Of a DNA stretch of 64,000 nt, positions 44,350 through 55,691 are shown piece after piece. The notes under the pieces are model-generated. The model was given only the letters and a program-made list of their open reading frames with translations, was not told where the DNA came from and made no database searches. This stretch comes from Haliclona indistincta (taxonomy: Eukaryota; Porifera; Demospongiae; Haplosclerida; Chalinidae): the NCBI GenBank assembly GCA_964017065.1, contig OZ024785.1, forward strand, positions 2,809,142 through 2,873,141, in the 5' to 3' direction. Position 1 is the stretch's first letter; the number at the start of each line of letters is the position of its first letter. The position numbers and the translations under genes were made by a program.

Positions 44350-44771
44350 GCAATAGCTAATTCTCAATCACGACAATCATTGACCTCATCAGACAAGAAT
44401 GGACTATCCAATCTACATGTACAAGCTTTGAATAAGTAAAAGTAGGCTATTAATATTGGTGCCTTAACTGCTACTGACTACTCTTCATACAGTTCGCAAT
44501 ATCAGAATCACCATCACCACCTCCATCACCACCAGCACCATCACAATATGCACAAGATCTGAGCTACCCTACACAAGAGACCACCTACACTACTGATGAC
44601 TCACTGAGACCTTTTATCAAGTTTGTTAATCACCTCTTGACCTATGACAATCATGTTATTTACTGTTATTCTGTTCAACCTTCTCCTCAACAGTCCTCTC
44701 CATCTCGACTCAAGCCAGTACATCTTGTTCCGGAATCATCGACTACAGCTAACTCATTGGATCAACTAATA
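44350..44771 (+). pseudogene. Orphan cytoplasmic-tail exons of an R1-like receptor
   Basis: Three exon-like pieces with splice signals are seen: 44350-44418 (AIANSQSRQSLTSSDKNG), 44493-44620 (Pro/Ser-rich with SQYAQDLSYPTQETTY) and 44694-44771 (PVHLVPESSTTANSLDQLI). The last resembles the tail of R1 (exon ending with TTTADSEQHLLP). No upstream TM or ectodomain exons precede them. They appear to be the 3' remains of another receptor gene, abutting R2b. Confidence 0.5.
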
Positions 44772-44779
44772 GTAAGCAG

Positions 44780-44810
<31 letters not shown>

Positions 44811-46572
44811 TGTGTGTGTGTGATGTGTGTGTGTGTGTGTGTCTGCGTGTGTGTGTGTGTGCATGTGTGTGTGTGTGTGTGTGTGTGCGTGCGTGCGTGT
44901 GTGTGCGTGTGTGTGTGTTATCACTACATATTATCTACAGATACCACTGATGTTCAGCTATTAAATGCTAAACCTTCAAAGCGTGGAGAAATTAACATAA
45001 AGATTAAAATGGCCAAAAATTCTAGTCTAATAGAGATTCCAGTTAAAATAACAAATTCTGTCGGAGAGTCAGTCTATTTTAAGACGGCAAACAGATCGCT
45101 TCAGAAGAGAGTGGTTGAACTAACAACTGATATTCTACCCAAGGACCTATACACCATTAGTGTACCCTTAAACTTCAACAAGTCGCTTTCTGTCAACAAG
45201 ACTATCAACATAACTCGCTCGGACTATTCCACTCCTTCTGTCACTCTCTCTCCCTCCTCATCCATTGTTTCTTCAATTACTACAGCTGTTCCATCTCCTA
45301 CTAGAACACCTACTCCAACTAATGGTGAGTGAACAACAACTCATGAAACCAGCTACATGCACTGGTTTGCTTTTTCCAGGTACAACGGTAGCAGTAGCTA
45401 TTGTTGGTAAGTTATGATATTGATGCACAGTTAAAGCCCTTCTGTAGTTGTATTTGCAGTTCTTGCTGTGCTAGCAATGATTGCAATTCTAATGCTGGTG
45501 TGTTATTTGAGAAAGCGTCAAATATGTAGTAAAGCCGATATTGCTGATGATACACATGAACCATTTGAAGAAATTAAACTCGAAGAAGTGCTTGCGATTA
45601 ATGGTGACCGTGATTTTCCACCATCAAGTCCATCATCACAACCACCAGTCAGTAACGTCGGCAATGTGAGCTATATTAGTTACTCAATGTGTGTAATAGT
45701 TCTGGTTTTATATTAGGGAGCTGTAGCGCCACCTTCAGCATCAACTAGTGCTTCAGAGAATGCATCAACAGATGCTACTGAGGCAGCTCTACCTCCTGTT
45801 GTTGGCGTTGCTGCAGCAGCTGAACCTACGGACACTACTGTGACTGCCCCATCATTGCCTGCGTCTACAGATGCTGTTTTACCACCACTTGATGCAGCGC
45901 CTGATACTGCTCCATCTCTAATAGCTACAGTGGCTGAGTCATCACATATTGATCAATCTGCTGTTGAGCCTACGACAGAAAGTGTTCAAGCAACTCAAGC
46001 AGATCAGGACGCAATGCTTGTGTCTGTTAATGTTTTTACCAGACAAAGATCACTGTCTTTCGGAGCATCTTTATTCACGTCAACAGAACCCACTGAACAG
46101 CAAACCACCACCTCTGCTGAAGATGAGGAATTCTTGGTATGACACATGCTCAATATGTTACGTGTACCTTCTCCTGTCATTTATAGGCATCAGGAAATGT
46201 TCCTCCAACTCAGCCTTCCATGTCTGAGATGGTGGCACCATCATACCAGAGCACAGATGTATCAACAGCAGAGAACAGCACTGTTGGCTCTGATAAAGCA
46301 CTAATGGGCAGGGTATGAAAAGAAAGATTTTATGCTTCTCTCTTGAATATGATTGTCTTCTCCATAGGACACACCTCCACCAACTGCTCGTATTCCATTT
46401 CGTTCAAGAGCACTAGCCGCCATGCGTAGTAAAGTCTCACCAAGAGTACCGGCACTGTTTGGTGGTACGACAGAAACAAAACCTGCAGTTCTAGAAACTA
46501 CTGGAACAGCTTCTGCTAATTCAGAACAACCACTTATACCGGTAAGTCAGGCACATAATGCTTAGATCAATT

Positions 46573-48295
46573 CGGGGGGTTCCAGCGTCGGAAATTTCTG
46601 ACCCTAAGCCGATTTTTCAGTTTGCGCCGTTACCCACCACCCACTACGTCATTTTGCATCATTATAATTCACGCAATACCACCATAGATACAATATACTC
46701 ACAGGGATTAGCAACGGACAGGAATTTCAACTACATCCGTGTTACGGGTTAAATTTCCAACGTGTTAGAGCACAGCGTGCGAAGGGTAGTGCCCGCCAAA
46801 TATCATGGCTTGACAAATCGCGTGTGTTGATAGGACTGCTGTAGCGCGAAAGCAGGAAATTGTCAGTACAACGAAGGATTCAAAGCACGACAAAACCGAT
46901 GTTAAAAGCAAGATCTTCTTTCAGCACAGTTATTCTCATAGAACAGCCTTTCTTCTCGAGGATAAACTGAAAACAAGATCAGCCAGAGTGTATCTATTGT
47001 CAGAAAAGGTACAGAAAAACCCGTACCGTACGGCTGAACGGCTCAGCTTGTCTAGTGCGCTAGCGCTACACTGTGTGAGATCGAGAATAGAAACTGCGCT
47101 ATTCTCACGAGGACATGTACGAACTAACATGTTATCAGCAAAGAATGGACCGAAGCACAGCTAAAAACTAGTAACAGGTACAGAACCACTTTTCAGCAAA
47201 GTAAACAAGCTGCTTGTCAGCGTTTTACAACGCTTGTAGGGCAACCAACAACCACTTCGCCGGTTAGCGATCAAAACGAAACAGTACTCAAGTCGCCTTT
47301 ACTATCAAAGTGTAGACAGAACGTTCTAGTCAATCACCAGAGCTCGACAACGTGCCGAGCCAGTGACTCTTCTTAGCACGGTCGTCAAGAGCTAGCTTAG
47401 CAACGAGCTCGTTGCAAGGCAACGGTTAATATTTAACCCGTAACGAGGATGTAAATCAGCTCGTAATACAAAATGTATTGGCGTTGCTAATCCCTGTTGG
47501 TATACTGTATCTATGATACCACGTACCGTACCCACTTAATATTCATGTTTCGATCGCGCGAACGATGGCTATGTAAGTGCAGCAGCAGAAAATGCTCCGT
47601 TACTGTGGCTGTGGTTTTGAAACAACAGCCCTCAGTGACTACCACACAGCAGAACACAAAAGAGCAAGCAACTTAGGTGGCAAGCCGTAACAGCAAACAA
47701 GATGCAACGCCTGGTCAGCTACCAAGGCTGCAGCAGTTCCACTACCCGGTCTTGACTGATTTTCAAACTTTCCAGCTTTAAGAACTCTTGATTTCTCAGC
47801 TCTAGTCCCACAACAGTTGTGTCCTTGTGCGCTGCTAGTAGAGCAAGTATAGCTAACTGAGCGCCAGCTTCTTTTTTGTGTATATGCATGTTCAAGTTCT
47901 GTTTAATACAGTTTACGTCATAACTTACTTATTGATTACGAAACAATATACAATTTCTTATTAAGTATAATTATTACTTGCTGCGCACCTGCTGAACACT
48001 GTTAATACTATGATATTTCACTTGTATTCAACATGAACAATGATTGATCATTACCATGCAATTAAGCTACTCTACTCTGACTCTACTGGTGAATATAAAT
48101 TATTGTCAAAAAATAAACTGATTTAATGGACATGATAGTAGAAATTATGCACATATCTGGTCTGAAATAGATCAGAAACTCCTAAAAATGCCTGTACTAT
48201 TTTTTCAATAAATGGACTTTTTTCCAAAATGGTCTTTACCCACTCACCCTCTTTTTTGGCTTAGGGTCTGAAACTTTTAGTACTGGAACCCCCTG
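46573..48295. mobile_element. hAT-like non-autonomous DNA transposon, 1.72 kb
   Basis: The ends are inverted repeats: left CGGGGGGTTCCAG...GACCCTAAGCC, right (complement) CAGGGGGTTCCAG...GACCCTAAGCC. GATCAATT flanks both sides (46565-46572 and 48296-48303), an 8-bp target duplication, and R2 shows the empty site. CAGGG ends plus 8-bp duplication point to hAT. There is no transposase frame. A second inverted pair (CACAGGGATTAGCAACG near 46701 and its complement near 47485; ACGGGTTAAAT near 46744 and 47434) suggests another element nested inside. Confidence 0.82.
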
Positions 48296-48460
48296 GATCA
48301 ATTATTATTATTTTATTTTGTAGGACAAAGAACCTTCATCTCCATCATATGGCGCTGTGACAGTAAGTAACAGAGCTTTGCTATTACACCATTTGCACTA
48401 GACACTTCAAAACCAGTTTTGTTCCTTTCAGTTGATATTAACTACATAAGACTACCTAAT

Positions 48461-48650
48461 TGTGATATCTGGACATACCTAGACAGACTATCGTCTTCTA
48501 ATCTCTACATGATCATTGTTCTCAATCGACATGACTTGTATCATATTGTAGTCATTGTCCATTTAAGTGGAATGTCATTCTCAGTCTGTTGTTCATTGCT
48601 CTGCTCAATAATAATTTTGGTAGTCACTGCTTGGGTCTAAAGATATTACA
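48461..48650 (+). repeat. 5' LTR of Gypsy element 2
   Basis: 190 bp, base-for-base equal to 52666-52855 on reading. It begins TG and ends CA and is unusually short. Confidence 0.95.
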
Positions 48651-48665
48651 TTTTTGGCGACGAGG

Positions 48666-51600
48666 ATGGCTCTTCACGGAAGTATTGGAGAGTTCGACCC
48701 CAGTAAAGAAGACTGGAAGACTTACGTTTCTCGACTGAAGTTCTACTTCATAGCGAATGATGTCGAAGACCCTAGGAAGCAGAAGGCGATACTATTGAGC
48801 GTGGCTGGACCGGAGCTGTACAAACTCGCCAGCAGTCTCGTCTCACCTCTACAACCGCACCAAGTGGATCTTGACGAGCTTGTTCAACAACTGAATAAGC
48901 ACTACGACCCAAAGAAGTCCATTTCAGTACACAGATTTAAATTCAACAGCCGAGTCCGTAAGCCAGGAGAGAGTGTCTCTACCTACATAGCCGAGCTCAA
49001 GAAGCTAGCATCACTTTGTGACTTTGACGGTGAAGTCTGGCTTCCACAGATGTTACGAGATAGACTCGTCTGTGGAATAGGTGACTCAAGAATGCAGCGA
49101 CGCTTGTTGGCGGAGGAAGACTTGACGTTCGACAAAGCTCTCCAGCTAGTTCAAGCCATGGAATCAGCTGACCAAAGTGCAAGCGCACTAACTCCAGACT
49201 CTGGAAAGGCCGACGTCAACCAAGTTACCTACCGGAAGTACCGCGGCGGCAAGCCCAAGCAAGTTGATACGCCGACTCGAAGCAAACCTCCAGATGGTCA
49301 GTGCTACCGTTGTGCGGGTGAACACAGTGCCGACAATTGCCGTTTCAAGAACGTCGACTGCAGATACTGTGGAAAACGTGGACATATAGCTCGTGCCTGC
49401 AGAATGAGACTACAGAGGAAGCAGCAACCACGCAAGTCTCAACCGGAGCCTACTCATCATCTTTCAAATCCTGCTCCTGAAGAATCCAATGAACTACCTC
49501 CTGACTATGCTATGTTTCAGCTATCAGTGGGGAGAAGCGACCCTATTCGAGTGACTGTCACAGCTAACGACAGGAGCCTACCTATGGAACTGGATACTGG
49601 TGCAGCCTTGTCAGTTATCAGCCATTCGACTTATCTGTCTACCTGGTCAGAGGAGGAGCGACCTGTATTGGAACCCTCACATGTTCAGCTCAGCACATAT
49701 TCTGGTGAGGTACTCACTATTCGTGGTGCAATTGACGTACAAGTAAAATATCAAAGTCAGCAGTGTCAGTTGTCCTTGCAGGTTGTTGATACAAGTGGAC
49801 CTACTCTCCTTGGGCGAGATTGGTTAAAGCATCTAGTCCTGGACTGGCACCAGATTTCGACTCTGGAGAATTTTGCCACCAAGAAGTTGTCTAAGATACT
49901 AGAGGACTATGCTGATGTCTTCAAAAATGAGTTAGGGTCCATTCGTGATGTTAAGGTTCACATCCACGTCAAGAAGGATGCTCAACCTCACTATGTTCGT
50001 CCCAGACCAGTGCCGTATGCTTTCCGAGAGAAGGTGGATACTGAACTCAAACGACTTCAAGATGCTGGTGTCATCGAACCAGTTCCATTTGCTGATTGGG
50101 CAGCCCCTGTGGTCCCTGTGTTGAAGCGTGATAACTCGATCAGACTCTGTGGAGACTACAAACTTACCGTTAACCAAGAAGCAACCCCAGATATCTACCC
50201 CTTACCAGGTGTGGAGGGCATCCTAGCCACAATGGCAGAAGGAGAATGGTATTCGAAGCTCGACTTAGCTCATGCTTATAATCAACTTCACCTCGACGAT
50301 GAGTCAAAGAAGTACACCACCATCAATACCACTCAAGGGTTATTTCAATATAATCGTTTACCATTTGGTATTTCTTGTGCACCTGCAGTTTTCCAGAGAA
50401 CCATGGAGAACTTGCTGAAGGGTATTCCAGGAGTCTGTGTCTACCTTGATGACATTCTCATCACAGGAAAATCAGCATCCGAGCACTTAGAGAATCTGGA
50501 AACCGTATTGAACAGACTACAATCGTCTGGAATGCGACTCAAGAAGGAGAAGTGTCAGTTTATGCTTCAAGAAGTCGACTATCTTGGTCACAAGTTGTCA
50601 AGAGAAGGGCTGAAGCCATCTTCCGAGAAGATCAAGGCTCTCAAAGAAGCACCTACTCCAAAAGATGTGACACAGCTCAAGTCGTTCTTGGGGCTGGTAA
50701 ACTATTATAGCAGATTTCTGCCAAATCTCTCGACCATACTAGCACCCTTGTATGCATTGTTGCATAAAGTAACAGCTTGGCATTGGGGCCCTGAGCAGCA
50801 AAAAGCCTTTGAATTTGTCAAAAATGCTCTTACTTCTGATTCAGTTCTCTCTCACTACAGTATTCACAAAGAGCTACTGCTGAGCTGTGATGCATCGCCG
50901 TATGGCCTTGGTGCCGTCTTGTCTCACAAGATGGACGATGGAACAGAGAAACCCATTGCATTCGCATCAAGATCGCTGTCTACTGCAGAGAGAAAGTATG
51001 CCCAGTTGGACAAAGAAGCTCTGGCGATCATATTCGGTGTTACCAAATTCCGACAATACCTGTTAGGAAGACGGTTTGTGATTCACTCTGACCACAAGCC
51101 ATTGATGTACATTTTTGGGGAAAACCGAGGAGTTCCGAGCATGGCCTCCTCTCGCATTCAGCGTTGGGCTCTCACACTTGGTGCCTATTCTTTCTCTGTT
51201 ACCCACAGGCCTGGGAAAGAAAACAGTAATGCTGATGGACTAAGTCGTCTACCACTTCCAGACCTACCTACCAACGTACCACCACCGCAAGACACCGTTC
51301 TTCTACTGGAGAGTATCCAAACATCTCTAGTCACTGCAGCCCAGATCAAGAAGTGGACTGCCCGAGACCCGATCCTATCGAAGGTTCTCAACTACGTCTT
51401 GCAGGGTTGGCCGTCAAAACCTGACAGTGATGAGTTGCGACCATTCTTTCACAGAAAAGAAGAATTGAGCATTGAAGATGGTTGCATTTTGTGGGGTCAC
51501 AGAGTAGTGATACCACCGCCTGGCAGAGAGAAGATAGTTGAACTTCTTCATGAATCACACCCTGGAATGACAAGAATCAAGGGAATCGCCAGAAGTTACG

Positions 51601-52670
51601 TCTGGTGGCCAGGAATCGATGATGTACTAGAAAAGAAAGTCCGTCATTGTCAGAGCTGTCAAGAGCATCAAAGACTACCATCTAAAGCCCCTCTCCATCC
51701 ATGGGAATTTCCTGAACGTCCTTGGTCAAGACTCCACATTGACTTCGCCGGACCGTTCCTTAACAAGCAGTTCCTGTTGGTAGTTGACGCCCATTCTAAG
51801 TGGATAGAAGTGTTTATTGTGCCTACTACCAGTTCTCAAGCAGCTATCAACAAACTGCGTCCACTGTTTGCTACCCATGGGTTACCTGAATTATTAGTCT
51901 CAGATAATGGAGCAGCTTTCACCAGTGACGAGTTCAGCGTGTTCACAAAAAAAAATGGAATTCGTCACACCACATCAGCACCATACCATCCTTCTACTAA
52001 TGGTCTCGTCGAACGAGCTGTTCAGACTTTTAAACAAGCGATGAGGAAGTCCAATGAGCCACTGGATATCAGAATGGACAAGTTTCTATTCACCTATCGC
52101 CTCACTCCTCATCCTGCGACTGGTGTTGCTCCCTCTGAACTTCTACTGTCACGCCGACCTCGCTCTCTTCTTGACCTGGTGAAACCAGATGTGTCATCAA
52201 AAGTGCGCCTCCATCAGGAAAGACAGAAACTCTCTCATGATCAGAAAGTCAGATCTCGTCGTTTTGACAAGGGTGACGAAGTACTTGCTAAGAACTTTGG
52301 TCGTGGTGAGAAGTGGTTAAAAGGTCGTGTTGTCCAGTGCAGAGGCCCACTATCTTACAGAGTGTTTCTGGAGGATGGTCGTTCTGTTCGCAGACACCAA
52401 GATCACTTGCAGCCTTTCCATACTCCAATTGTTGATGATCTGGTTGTACCCTCTGTCAAAGCTGAAGCTGATTCACCTGCAATATCTCCTACTCCAGTTT
52501 CTCCAGCTCCAGCGTCACCACCTCCAGTTTCCCCATCACCTCCTGCACCTGCAGCCCTTGATTCTAATCCTGCAGTCCCTGACGAGAGACAGTCACCAAT
52601 TATTCCTCGCCGTTCAAATCGTTCTCGTCGACCACCAGATTGGTTTTGTCTAGAAGGGAGAAATATGTGA
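48666..52670 (+). CDS. gag-pol: Gypsy element 2 Gag-Pol polyprotein
   Basis: A single frame of about 1334 codons from ATG 48666 (MALHGSIGEFDPSKEDW). In order: capsid-like Gag; two zinc knuckles, CYRCAGEHSADNC (shortened spacing) and CRYCGKRGHIARAC (about residues 215-245); protease MELDTGAALSVIS (about 310); reverse transcriptase with VYLDDILITG (about 595); RNase H with SCDASPYGLGAVL (about 745); integrase HHCC with CQSCQEH, then DFAGPF, VSDNGAAF and GLVERAVQTF; a Pro/Ser-rich C-terminus. No frameshift separates gag and pol, unlike element 1. The stop codon TGA (52668-52670) lies inside the 3' LTR. The layout resembles the metazoan Mag-type Gypsy lineage; that placement is inference. Confidence 0.95.
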   Translation: MALHGSIGEFDPSKEDWKTYVSRLKFYFIANDVEDPRKQKAILLSVAGPELYKLASSLVSPLQPHQVDLDELVQQLNKHYDPKKSISVHRFKFNSRVRKPGESVSTYIAELKKLASLCDFDGEVWLPQMLRDRLVCGIGDSRMQRRLLAEEDLTFDKALQLVQAMESADQSASALTPDSGKADVNQVTYRKYRGGKPKQVDTPTRSKPPDGQCYRCAGEHSADNCRFKNVDCRYCGKRGHIARACRMRLQRKQQPRKSQPEPTHHLSNPAPEESNELPPDYAMFQLSVGRSDPIRVTVTANDRSLPMELDTGAALSVISHSTYLSTWSEEERPVLEPSHVQLSTYSGEVLTIRGAIDVQVKYQSQQCQLSLQVVDTSGPTLLGRDWLKHLVLDWHQISTLENFATKKLSKILEDYADVFKNELGSIRDVKVHIHVKKDAQPHYVRPRPVPYAFREKVDTELKRLQDAGVIEPVPFADWAAPVVPVLKRDNSIRLCGDYKLTVNQEATPDIYPLPGVEGILATMAEGEWYSKLDLAHAYNQLHLDDESKKYTTINTTQGLFQYNRLPFGISCAPAVFQRTMENLLKGIPGVCVYLDDILITGKSASEHLENLETVLNRLQSSGMRLKKEKCQFMLQEVDYLGHKLSREGLKPSSEKIKALKEAPTPKDVTQLKSFLGLVNYYSRFLPNLSTILAPLYALLHKVTAWHWGPEQQKAFEFVKNALTSDSVLSHYSIHKELLLSCDASPYGLGAVLSHKMDDGTEKPIAFASRSLSTAERKYAQLDKEALAIIFGVTKFRQYLLGRRFVIHSDHKPLMYIFGENRGVPSMASSRIQRWALTLGAYSFSVTHRPGKENSNADGLSRLPLPDLPTNVPPPQDTVLLLESIQTSLVTAAQIKKWTARDPILSKVLNYVLQGWPSKPDSDELRPFFHRKEELSIEDGCILWGHRVVIPPPGREKIVELLHESHPGMTRIKGIARSYVWWPGIDDVLEKKVRHCQSCQEHQRLPSKAPLHPWEFPERPWSRLHIDFAGPFLNKQFLLVVDAHSKWIEVFIVPTTSSQAAINKLRPLFATHGLPELLVSDNGAAFTSDEFSVFTKKNGIRHTTSAPYHPSTNGLVERAVQTFKQAMRKSNEPLDIRMDKFLFTYRLTPHPATGVAPSELLLSRRPRSLLDLVKPDVSSKVRLHQERQKLSHDQKVRSRRFDKGDEVLAKNFGRGEKWLKGRVVQCRGPLSYRVFLEDGRSVRRHQDHLQPFHTPIVDDLVVPSVKAEADSPAISPTPVSPAPASPPPVSPSPPAPAALDSNPAVPDERQSPIIPRRSNRSRRPPDWFCLEGRNM

Positions 52671-52855
52671 TATCTGGACATACCTAGACAGACTATCGTC
52701 TTCTAATCTCTACATGATCATTGTTCTCAATCGACATGACTTGTATCATATTGTAGTCATTGTCCATTTAAGTGGAATGTCATTCTCAGTCTGTTGTTCA
52801 TTGCTCTGCTCAATAATAATTTTGGTAGTCACTGCTTGGGTCTAAAGATATTACA
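52666..52855 (+). repeat. 3' LTR of Gypsy element 2
   Basis: Identical to the 5' LTR; its first bases supply the gag-pol stop codon. Confidence 0.95.
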
Positions 52856-54192
52856 CTAATATTGAGCTCACACTATTATCTAGCATTTGAATTTAAAAGT
52901 AACATAAGTACAAAAATATTACTAAGTTCTTTTTACCAAATTTTTCGCCCTAAAATTCCTGCTATAATGTAACTCATCATTGATAATATTACGGTACTTG
53001 TCATTGGTGCTTGTTATCAATTATTTTTCTCTCAATAGCCGGATGACAAGGAGCTGTCATACAGAACAACAGAGCAAGAAGAGACTCAATATAGTGAAAA
53101 TGACAACAAATAACACAATACACAGAATTTGGCTGTTATTTATTATCTTAAGCACACAATACACATTCTGCAAACAATTCATTTCAGTAATATGTATGTT
53201 CTGTACTGGATTATGTAATCACAATGAACCATCACTTAGTTATTCTGTGAGCTCCTCCTACACTGCACGAACGTTCTTAGTCGATAAGGAGCCTGATCAT
53301 GAAATCAACAGTGATGATTCTTTATTTATGGATGATGTGTTCAAATACTTGTGGTAGGTTATGACATGAGATGATTCTTAGCTAGGCATGTATCTTTTGA
53401 TTGTACACAGCTATGGCTGCAGAGGGTCCAGTGATAATGAGCAGTGGAGATATTGTATACTCCATCTCTACTGGTATTGAGAGGAAGCAACACTACACAG
53501 CTACTATCAGCCTCATTGGTAATGAAGGGATTGTACAAGAGATGCCTTTAACATTCAGTGAGATAGTCTTGTATTATGATACTATTATTTTTGATGGTGA
53601 TAACCATGAAACAGGTACGTTTGATGTTCAAGACTGTGATGTATCCAGTGACCAGCACACTAGCTCCATACTAGTGGAATGTACATTTGCCATCAATTCA
53701 ACAGCACCGGGGATTGTAGTGATACAATTAAGATGACCAGAGTCAATATACCATCAACAAGACACTGCAGAGACTGCTGCAGGATAGTGATAAAGGATCT
53801 GTCAACATTACTGGTCTACCAGCAGGAGAGTATAGTGTGAGAGTGTATGACAACAGTCCAGCTACTGACAGCACTAGTGCTGCATATCAGCATTCTCAGT
53901 TAATACACATTATCGAACTAACTAGTTTGATTACTTTGAGCATCATTTCATCTACAACACTCCCATCAGGTATGCAATGTACAACTCATTCTCACACATG
54001 AGTAGCCACCATCTTAAATGGGGTCATCCTACATATCATTACCAAGCGGCAATGATAATAGTGCTGTACACCTACAAATACAGTCATGATGTATTAATGT
54101 TTTTCTTTTAGAATCTTCAACAAGTTTTTTGACACATTCAAGTTCCTTCTTGTTTAGCAACAGTGTCACTCCTAGTGTGGTGCTTGAGTCAA

Positions 54193-54835
54193 TGAAGCAC
54201 CAAAGGTGCAGATGCCTCGGTGGAATAACCATTTCACATACACAGCAACAAACTGCAGCTGTTATACCTTTCTGTACAGCAATCACAATGCAGTATAATA
54301 GTTATGCAATCAGAAGCCAATCAGTGCTGACCACTAATTCAACTGGGCGTGTCTATAAAGTTCAATTCGAGTGCAGAACACGGCACAGCACATACACGAG
54401 CGAGATAGCGTCCATAGCTTGCTTACACAATTTCTTCAGAAATACGTTGCTATCCTGTGACTTATCAGCTTCTAGGCAGTCAACTGTGGATAGTTTTGTC
54501 TACGGAGAACTCTAGATCATCAGCAACTATATACTGTAGCTCAAGCTCGAGCTGTAGGCCTTCGAGAGAATTTCGCTGGACCTACCAAGGTGTTTTGTAG
54601 TACAAACGAACTCACTAGCTGTAAGGCAGTCAGCTGTAAACTGTTTTGTCTTTAGAGGAGTCCAGATAGCCGGGAACAGCCATCGAGGTAAGCATCTCAT
54701 GCCATAACTTGCGATGCGATGCGCGATGTTTTTAGCGTGCGATGCGCTATGCCGGCAACGGACAGATACACACATGACACACACACACACACAACACGAC
54801 TACTGTATGCCTCGTGGCTCCGCCCACCGAGGCAT
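54193..54835. mobile_element. MITE-like repeat, orientation 1, in R4 stalk exon
   Basis: Absent from R3. The left edge reads GAAGCACCAAAGGTGCAGATGC and so carries a short hairpin; the right edge is GCCTCGTGGCTCCGCCCACCGAGGCAT. The same family occurs inverted at 54916-55691, sharing CATAGCTTGC...ACACAATTTCT inside. No protein is encoded. Confidence 0.65.
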
Positions 54836-54915
54836 AACAACAGGTTATTCAGCAAATAACAGTCCATGTCACTACTTCAGTATACAGTATATACTATGCT
54901 GCTTAGTGGATCATT

Positions 54916-55691
54916 ATGCCTCGGTGGGCGGAGCCACGAGGCATACAGTAGTCGTGGTGTCAGTCATTCTGTCTGTCTGTCGCAACGATTTCTCGTCGCT
55001 CGCTGAAAACTATGCGCTGGAACAAGCAACACGGGTAGAAATCGATACTTGCTCGGATTTGAATTTTCAGAAGTTTGATTTTAAAGCTTAGTGCGTAAGT
55101 TACCGCGTGAATTGCTCACGGCTGGTTCAGTTTTGTAGCGCACGCTGAAAGTTAAGCTCTGAAACTAGCAATGCAAGTAGTACAATGTATTATCTCGCTC
55201 TAGAACATGTGAAAACTTTATACGAAGCTTTGTTCGTGAGTTATGGCGCAATTTGCTCAACTGCTCGCGATCGAGCTGTTGCTGGCGATCTGGAAAGGCA
55301 AAACTATCCACAGTTGACTACCTAGAAGCATATAGGTTAGAATTTTACTACAGGATAGCAGCGCAGGTCCAGAGAAATTGTGTGAGCAAGCTATGGAAGC
55401 TATCTAGTATGCATGGGCTGTACTGAACATTGTAGACACGCCCAGTTGAATTGTGGTCAGCACTGGCACTATGTCAGCACTGATTGGCTTCTGATTGCAT
55501 AACTTTATATTGCTGTACAGAAAGGCTGCAGTTTATTGTGTATGTTTTTATAAGTTGTCAGCCACTAACATAGTGTTCAACTAGCAACAGCAGACTTTCA
55601 TTACTGCTTGTGTATTTCAGTTCAGCATATTTAGTCAGACAGGTATGTATGCATAACATTCCACCGAGGCATAAGCACCTTCGGTGCCTAG
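54916..55691. mobile_element. MITE-like repeat, orientation 2, in R4 intron
   Basis: Begins ATGCCTCGGTGGGCGGAGCC and ends CCGAGGCATAAGCACCTTCG plus GTGCCTAG. It is the reverse of the 54193-54835 family and longer by about 130 bp, and is absent from R3. The two together form a large imperfect inverted repeat around about 80 bp of receptor sequence. Confidence 0.65.

Larger units (their letters stand above)
48461..52855 (+). mobile_element. Full-length Ty3/Gypsy LTR retrotransposon 2
   Basis: Identical 190-bp LTRs (48461-48650 and 52666-52855) start TGTGATATCTGG and end GATATTACA; CTAAT flanks both sides (48456-48460, 52856-52860). A TGGCGACGAGG segment follows the 5' LTR as primer-binding site and AGAAGGGAGAAATA precedes the 3' LTR as polypurine tract. 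One uninterrupted gag-pol frame fills the interior. It sits in the last intron of R2b. Intact frame and identical LTRs indicate a recent insertion, of a lineage different from element 1. Confidence 0.96.
44941..53113 (+). pseudogene. R2b: 3' half of an R2-like receptor gene, interrupted by two transposons
   Basis: Exons equivalent to R2 exons 6-13 occur at 44941-45324, 45380-45406, 45460-45665, 45717-46136, 46187-46312, 46368-46541, 48324-48362 and 53039-53113, mostly of the same length as in R2 and all in frame. They encode the stalk (NRSLQKRVVELTTDIL), TM helix (VLAVLAMIAILMLVCYL), a shorter Ser/Thr-rich tail exon, and the end ELSYRTTEQEETQYSEND. No signal peptide, beta-rich or Fn3 exons are found upstream; the sequence before exon 6 is GT-repeat and an unrelated tail remnant. 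A hAT-like element lies in one intron and a Gypsy element in the next. It cannot make a secreted or membrane receptor by itself, though splicing into an upstream exon is conceivable. Confidence 0.78.

Noticed and set aside
44780..44940. Extension of the R2b stalk frame upstream into a CVCVCV stretch
   Set aside because: This is GT-repeat intron sequence ahead of the TTATCTACAG acceptor used by the paralogues.
52327..52681. Overlapping frames on both strands at the end of Gypsy element 2
   Set aside because: They arise from the Pro/Ser-rich C-terminal coding sequence of gag-pol in other frames.
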